Positions 14,598 to 18,853 of a stretch of DNA of 18,853 bases are shown one piece after another (the stretch's first letter is position 1; every line of letters starts with the position of its first letter). This DNA comes from Gracilaria caudata. Its lineage: Eukaryota > Rhodophyta > Florideophyceae > Gracilariales > Gracilariaceae. Where the stretch lies: NCBI GenBank assembly GCA_030374735.1, contig JASCIV010000480.1, positions 1-18,853 of the forward strand, written 5' to 3'. Made by a program: the position numbers and the translations under genes. The notes beneath the pieces are model-generated. The model saw nothing but the letters and a program-made list of their open reading frames with translations, was not told the origin of the DNA and did no database searches.

Positions 14598-16211
14598 ATG
14601 TGCGCGTTGGGTGGGCAACTCCCCCGGGGGCGCCGCTTGCCGCGCTCGACGCGTCACGCCCGTTGTCACGCTGCGCGCTGCGCTGTAGTGCAACAATGCT
14701 CCGCTCGCCGCCCGACACGCTCCCGGCGGGCATCTCCACCCACGCGCGCTTCCCGGCGCATCATGATGAGCTGCTGCATGATGTCCACCGTCGCGAAGAA
14801 ACCCAACCCGCCACACATCACTCCCACGGCCGTCTCCGCCGCTCCGTTCCACTCCCCGCTTTCCTCTGCGCGCCGCGCGCTCTCGACGCGCGTCGCTGCA
14901 GACATCGTTGATTCGGTGCTTGTTGATGTGTGCTGCTTGTCGCCGACTCAGCGATGTTTTGCTCGCGCGTTTCGCACCATTCGACGTCCGATGCATTGCT
15001 TTGAGTTTGTCGCCGTGCCCGCCGTTCCATGTTTGCGCGCTTGCCCGCGGTCGCAGCGACTGTTGAGCGAGTGTTGTGCGTTGTTGGTCAGTTTGGATGC
15101 TTGCCATGCGGTAGAAAGTGACGCGATGCGTGCGCTGGTCCAAAGCGTTGCCTTTCGTGATTGCTCAATTGCTTGTTATAAGTTGCATCTGCTTCCCTTG
15201 CTCGCGGATATTGTGTATGCCCATCTCGATCACATGCATCTTATCCTTAACGTCATTCATGTGTTGCAGTCGCTGGCACAGTGTTTGTCTTCAGTTTACT
15301 TGTCATTCTCTTCTTCGCACCCCATTCGTCTTCTTCACTTTATTGTTGTTACGTACAGTGGCAATAACAACTTACTTCTCCCAGCAATTCACACGCTCAC
15401 CATTCTATGCAAACAGCCTTGCAACAGCAAACGTGCTTCACACTGCCGTTTACCACAAGTACTACTCTCCTTCGAGCCTAACTTCAAGACAGATCAACAC
15501 ATGCAAGTCAGCATTTTGCGCTTACTCAAAGTCCTATGCAACTGCCCTCAAAACATAAACCAAGCACTCCAATGCGCCGCTACCAAACTACCCCTCTTCA
15601 TTCTGTCAACAAACCCCCGAAATCCAAAACTCCTCCGTCTCGCCGTCACCACCTATGAGAAACTAATCCGTGCCGCCACCCCCCACCAAATGCACGCCAT
15701 TCTTCGTCTCCACCCCGTTCCCATCCTGACCTCTCTTCTAAAAAGCCATCCTTCCAACCCACACATCCAAACAGCCGCTCTCTCCTCTCTGCACCATCTA
15801 GCGTCCCACGATCACAAACTGCTGCAACCGTTCCTGAAGCAACACGGTCTTCAAATCTGTCTCAACAATCTACGTGTGTTTCACCGACGCTCAGATCTGC
15901 CTCTTATACTTGCCTGCATGAAATTGTTGCTCATGCTCCTCGACAATAACTGTTGTCACCAGTTCCAAAACACTAACGGTGTGCACATAATTTTCTCGTG
16001 TCTGTTACAACGACGAGACAGTGCGCTCATACTCTCATGTGGAGCGCAAGTGTTAGAAAAGCTGATAAGCAGTTCTGAACTTTTCCACCACCGCATCCTA
16101 GCGCCACATGACGCCAAGGCACTTGCAGACTGCCTCAAACACAAACTACCATGCGAGTTCTTGATCCACCGCGCCTTCTTGCTGTTACGCATGCTTGCAC
16201 AATGTGACTAG
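14598..16211 (+). CDS. Armadillo/HEAT-like helical repeat protein, unassigned
   Basis: The 537-codon frame encodes, from about residue 95 on, a chain of amphipathic helix pairs rich in Leu, Cys and His with repeated patterns such as LLILxxL and LLMLLDN, typical of armadillo or HEAT solenoids (for example LPLLADIVYAHLDHMHLILN and ILRLLKVLCNCPQNINQALQ). Such proteins are binding scaffolds; no catalytic motif is seen and I cannot name the family. The start is uncertain: the first 55 codons from 14598 are Arg/Ala/Pro-rich and may be non-coding, and ATGs at 14763 and 14781 (MSTVAKKPN) are good alternatives. Base usage changes inside the gene, from G/T-rich before about 15350 to C/A-rich after, without a break in frame. 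It ends at TAG 16209-16211. No intron needed. Confidence 0.6.
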   Translation: MCALGGQLPRGRRLPRSTRHARCHAARCAVVQQCSARRPTRSRRASPPTRASRRIMMSCCMMSTVAKKPNPPHITPTAVSAAPFHSPLSSARRALSTRVAADIVDSVLVDVCCLSPTQRCFARAFRTIRRPMHCFEFVAVPAVPCLRACPRSQRLLSECCALLVSLDACHAVESDAMRALVQSVAFRDCSIACYKLHLLPLLADIVYAHLDHMHLILNVIHVLQSLAQCLSSVYLSFSSSHPIRLLHFIVVTYSGNNNLLLPAIHTLTILCKQPCNSKRASHCRLPQVLLSFEPNFKTDQHMQVSILRLLKVLCNCPQNINQALQCAATKLPLFILSTNPRNPKLLRLAVTTYEKLIRAATPHQMHAILRLHPVPILTSLLKSHPSNPHIQTAALSSLHHLASHDHKLLQPFLKQHGLQICLNNLRVFHRRSDLPLILACMKLLLMLLDNNCCHQFQNTNGVHIIFSCLLQRRDSALILSCGAQVLEKLISSSELFHHRILAPHDAKALADCLKHKLPCEFLIHRAFLLLRMLAQCD

Positions 16212-16966
16212 ATAATAGATACCTACTGAGTAATCAAGTCATGTTTGGTACATTGAATGTTGAATTGTCTTGTTTAGCCACGTTAACTTCTCCGTTCCAC
16301 ACGGAAAGGATGTTAACCTTCTTAACATATATTCTGTACTGTACATGTTCTCTAAAGACAAGTTTGCTATCATGCTTCCTTTCTTCCTCTTCTAGCGTAT
16401 TCAAAACAACATTTGAGCTAAAATGCAGGTATTGCTAACCTAGCCGAAAGGGCGCCCGCCGCACGCAAACCGCCACCAACATGCCCACTATAGTAGCACC
16501 ATCCATCGAAACGGCTTCTCAGACACAGCCTGCTAGTGCGAGTCCAACGGCAGTGTGTTTGGGTAGCTTGGCTGTCCCATCAGTGCAATTGGTTGTACAC
16601 ATAACTGCAACCGCTTGTTCGGCACGTCTCTCACTGACAATCTCGTCAGACATCTCAAAAGCCTCGTGTCTTCTCAGCCAACATGGAATAGTGCGGCAGA
16701 AGAACGGACACCAATTCAGTGCTGGAGGCACGATACTGCTTTGTACCATGACAAAACGACTTCACCCCCAAGCCGTCCCCATCTTCTTCCTCATCTTCCG
16801 CTATTCACGCTCGCGTTGGCTGCCGCTGTAAACAGGATCACACGCACCGCTGAGAGATTGATACGTAGACAGGCAGACAGCCACAGACACATTCTGTAGA
16901 AATAAAAAACAAATTGAGGACAAAAAAAATAATCACCTTCCCTCGACGCCAACACGTCGCGCCGCA
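16212..16966. other. Spacer between helical-repeat gene and kinase gene, with short ORFs
   Basis: It must hold the 3' untranslated regions of both convergent neighbours. Open frames occur on both strands (16481-16831 plus, 16519-16749 minus). None is recognised. An A-rich tract at about 16899-16932 lies just past the kinase stop. Confidence 0.4.
16481..16831 (+). CDS. Possible small ORF of unknown function
   Basis: A 116-codon frame starts in a good eukaryotic context (ACCAACATGCC). Residues 1-30 are Ser/Thr/Ala/Pro-rich, followed by an alternating hydrophobic stretch (VPSVQLVVHITATACSARLS) and a basic C terminus. A 76-codon antisense frame over the same bases is equally plausible by eye. 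No family was recognised, so this may be chance. Confidence 0.25.
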   Translation: MPTIVAPSIETASQTQPASASPTAVCLGSLAVPSVQLVVHITATACSARLSLTISSDISKASCLLSQHGIVRQKNGHQFSAGGTILLCTMTKRLHPQAVPIFFLIFRYSRSRWLPL

Positions 16967-18853
16967 TTATGTGCTCAAGTTTCGAGACAGTGTGTTGTGT
17001 ATTCCGGCAGTCTCGCAACTGTACGAGTAACTCACGAGGAAGTCTCTCGGAAGCGGATTATTCGCAAGATTACGTAATGGCCACAATACGCTCTCAGTGT
17101 ACGCAGGGCAGTCTTGATCCTCGTCCATTCGGATGCTCCTCCATTCGTCTTGATTGAAGTTCCGTAGATCCCCCATCTCCGGCGGTGGCAACACATCCGT
17201 CACAAACGGCGGAATCTCTCCCTTCGATAACGCAACCCAGTCCAAGTCCTTGAAGAACGGGTGCGCACACACTTCGGCAACCCCCTGAGGCCCACAGCCC
17301 AGCCGCCGCTTGGGATCGATCTCAATCAGCGCCGTGACCAGCGACATGGCTTGCTCTGACATGACGTCCGAGTACCAGATGATAGGTTCCTTCGATGCGA
17401 AAATGTTATCCCTTGCTTCCTGCAGACTTTGCGCCACACGCGGAGGTCTACCGATCATAATGTGATACAAGAAAGTGCCCAACGCCCACAAATCACAAGA
17501 CGGGCCGTAGCCAACCTCTTCCAGAATCTCAGCGGCAGCGTAGCTAAAGGTGCCGCAAACGGTTCTGGTGAGCGCGTCCTCCGTGTCCAACAACTTGCAC
17601 AGTCCAAAATCGGCCAGCCGCACACGACCATCCCGGTCGAGCAACACGTTTTCCGGTTTGAGATCGCGGAACACAATGCATTGATCGTGTAGAGCCTTGA
17701 GTCCCAGTAACACCTGTGCGGTGATGATGCGGGCCTGGTTCTCAGAGATACCACCTCCGTGCACGTCGACAAAATTGTACACGTCTCCTCCCTCACAAAA
17801 CTCGGTGGCCAAGTACAGCTTGTCCTCAGTCTGAAGCGCATGTCGAAGTTTGACGATGAAGGAGGCGTCATTCATATTCTCATGCGCCAGGCGTTCGTCG
17901 ACGGCGTGACGGAACTCCGAGGCCGAATAGCCAAACGAGCCTCCTTTCTTGCTCATACATTTGAGCGCAAGCTTTCGGCCGGTCTTGACGTCACGTACGA
18001 GGAACACCTTGCCACTGGCTCCTTCACCAATGGGCGCAATGAGCTGAAAATCAGACAGGCGCGGCTGGCGAACAAGGCTGATATCACGCAGCACTGTGGC
18101 CCAATGGTCGGCATCGGCCTCTGATTTGAGACGCAGCTGAATAGTGTAACCGTTTTTGGCAATATTCACGTTGTGTTCAACCGCGCCTCGGCGGTTCACT
18201 ACAGTGTCGGCGGAAGACACAGCGCACCCGACGGGCGAGAAAATCTCCTTGACGGGGTCGGATTTGTTAAGGTACAACAGGACGGTGTTGCCTCGAAGTT
18301 GTGCATAACGTTTGACAACGTTGCGACGGAACATCCACTTGGTGATGGGGCCATGGGAAAGTCCGGGCGCGGCGTGAACGGCGAGATACAACCAACCCTC
18401 GGCGAGAACCGGCATCTTGGCCAGCAGCGCGAGCGGGTCAACGTGCACGGGCGTGTTGCGCTCTCTCATGACGCCCTGTTCCCGGAAGAAGGCCATGCGC
18501 TTGGGGCGCGGCACGGCGGGGGCGGGCTGCACAGGGGTGGGGATTGACTTGGGTGGGTGGCGCATACTGGAGCGCTTGGGGAGCAAATTGGAGGCGGCGA
18601 TGGAGGGGATGGGGGCGTGTTGAGGAGGGTCTGCATCGTGCATGCGCGACTTGGAACGTCGCTTGATGGTGCGAAGCGAGAAGCGACGCGGAAGAGGGAC
18701 GGCGACGCCGGATACGGGGGCGATACTGCCGGAGCGCCTGTCGTGGGGCGGCATACGTACGGGGATGGAATGCGTGCGATCTGGGGGCATGCCGAGCGGG
18801 GTGCGCGGGGGAGTAGTGCGACGTAGCGGGATGTGGGCGACGGCGGGGTGGCA
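16967..18853 (-). CDS. PH-domain AGC serine/threonine kinase (AKT-like), possibly 5'-incomplete
   Basis: The frame reads 607 residues from the ATG at 18790 and stays open for 21 more codons to the window edge, so the true start may lie outside. From that ATG: residues 1-125 are disordered, Pro/Arg/Ser-rich; 130-240 is a PH domain (EGWLYLAV... DHWATVLRD with the conserved Trp at 230); 249-513 is a kinase domain with glycine loop GEGASG (255-260), Lys277 in LALK, HRD-type FRDLKPEN (374-381), DFG (394-397) and activation-loop Thr410 in RTVCGT, the AKT Thr308 position. The usual APE motif is AAE (419-421). The C-terminal extension has a hydrophobic-motif-like FLVSYSY (584-590). PH-AGC kinases of this layout are recruited to membranes by phosphoinositides and activated by PDK1. 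It is convergent with the helical-repeat gene. Confidence 0.9.
   Translation of the reverse strand, partial: CHPAVAHIPLRRTTPPRTPLGMPPDRTHSIPVRMPPHDRRSGSIAPVSGVAVPLPRRFSLRTIKRRSKSRMHDADPPQHAPIPSIAASNLLPKRSSMRHPPKSIPTPVQPAPAVPRPKRMAFFREQGVMRERNTPVHVDPLALLAKMPVLAEGWLYLAVHAAPGLSHGPITKWMFRRNVVKRYAQLRGNTVLLYLNKSDPVKEIFSPVGCAVSSADTVVNRRGAVEHNVNIAKNGYTIQLRLKSEADADHWATVLRDISLVRQPRLSDFQLIAPIGEGASGKVFLVRDVKTGRKLALKCMSKKGGSFGYSASEFRHAVDERLAHENMNDASFIVKLRHALQTEDKLYLATEFCEGGDVYNFVDVHGGGISENQARIITAQVLLGLKALHDQCIVFRDLKPENVLLDRDGRVRLADFGLCKLLDTEDALTRTVCGTFSYAAAEILEEVGYGPSCDLWALGTFLYHIMIGRPPRVAQSLQEARDNIFASKEPIIWYSDVMSEQAMSLVTALIEIDPKRRLGCGPQGVAEVCAHPFFKDLDWVALSKGEIPPFVTDVLPPPEMGDLRNFNQDEWRSIRMDEDQDCPAYTESVLWPLRNLANNPLPRDFLVSYSYSCETAGIHNTLSRNLST

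Noticed and set aside
14547..15143. Minus-strand ORFs opposite the start of the helical-repeat gene, one with VMCGGLGFFATVDIMQQLI
   Set aside because: The segment briefly suggests an Mpv17-like helix, but the rest is Arg/Ala-rich and no further family block follows. GC-rich coding DNA often has open antisense frames.
15354..15386. Short GT...AG segment in the helical-repeat gene as an intron
   Set aside because: About 32 nt is too short for splicing, and the frame is open through it with helix-repeat sequence.

Overview
The window looks like nuclear DNA of a photosynthetic eukaryote with few introns, most likely a red alga; that is an inference from several weak clues. The genes are eukaryotic (PH-AGC kinase, FKBP-TPR protein, PDI-like protein, GT61 glycosyltransferase, pogo-like transposase). 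Two genes are clear introns-bearing cases, each with one short GT-AG intron (77 and 71 nt) whose correct joining restores a conserved domain. Two neighbouring proteins are bacterial-type plastid ribosome factors (an RsmD rRNA methyltransferase and a trigger-factor N-domain) whose N termini look like transit peptides with an early Phe, as in rhodophytes. A third, glycine-rich protein recalls the plastid envelope protein TGD5. Another alga with a red-type plastid cannot be excluded.

Layout. 1-412: the 3' end of a galactokinase gene, broken by two single-base insertions. 413-2903: a transposon-derived island with a long intact pogo/DDE_1 transposase reading frame on the minus strand that has lost all three catalytic acidic residues, followed by a long imperfect hairpin. 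3248-4168 (+) and 4253-4819 (-): convergent plastid rRNA methyltransferase and trigger-factor N-domain genes. 4710-5278 (-): a candidate two-exon small gene, overlapping the trigger-factor gene, with a membrane segment and a CxxCxGxG motif. 5399-7474 (-): a type II membrane GT61 glycosyltransferase. 7475-8944: a large unassigned stretch with short minus-strand ORF islands. 8945-9220 (+): a small basic, possibly mitochondrial protein. 9355-10910 (-): an FKBP-TPR co-chaperone with a 200-residue acidic insertion. 11273-12031 (+): a glycine-rich TGD5-like protein with GGM repeats and a coiled coil. 12056-12735 (-): a myristoylated SNase-type nuclease. 13092-14312 (+): a secreted thioredoxin/PDI-like protein. 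14598-16211 (+): an armadillo-like helical repeat protein. 16967 to the right edge (-): a PH-domain AGC (AKT-like) kinase whose N terminus may continue outside.

No CRISPR array, rRNA or convincing tRNA was seen. The genes do not form an operon. The loosest theme is plastid and organelle biology: methyltransferase, trigger-factor domain, small Cys protein and TGD5-like protein. The least explained parts are the catalytically dead transposase, the small two-exon gene, the dual-start nuclease and the 7.5-8.9 kb region.
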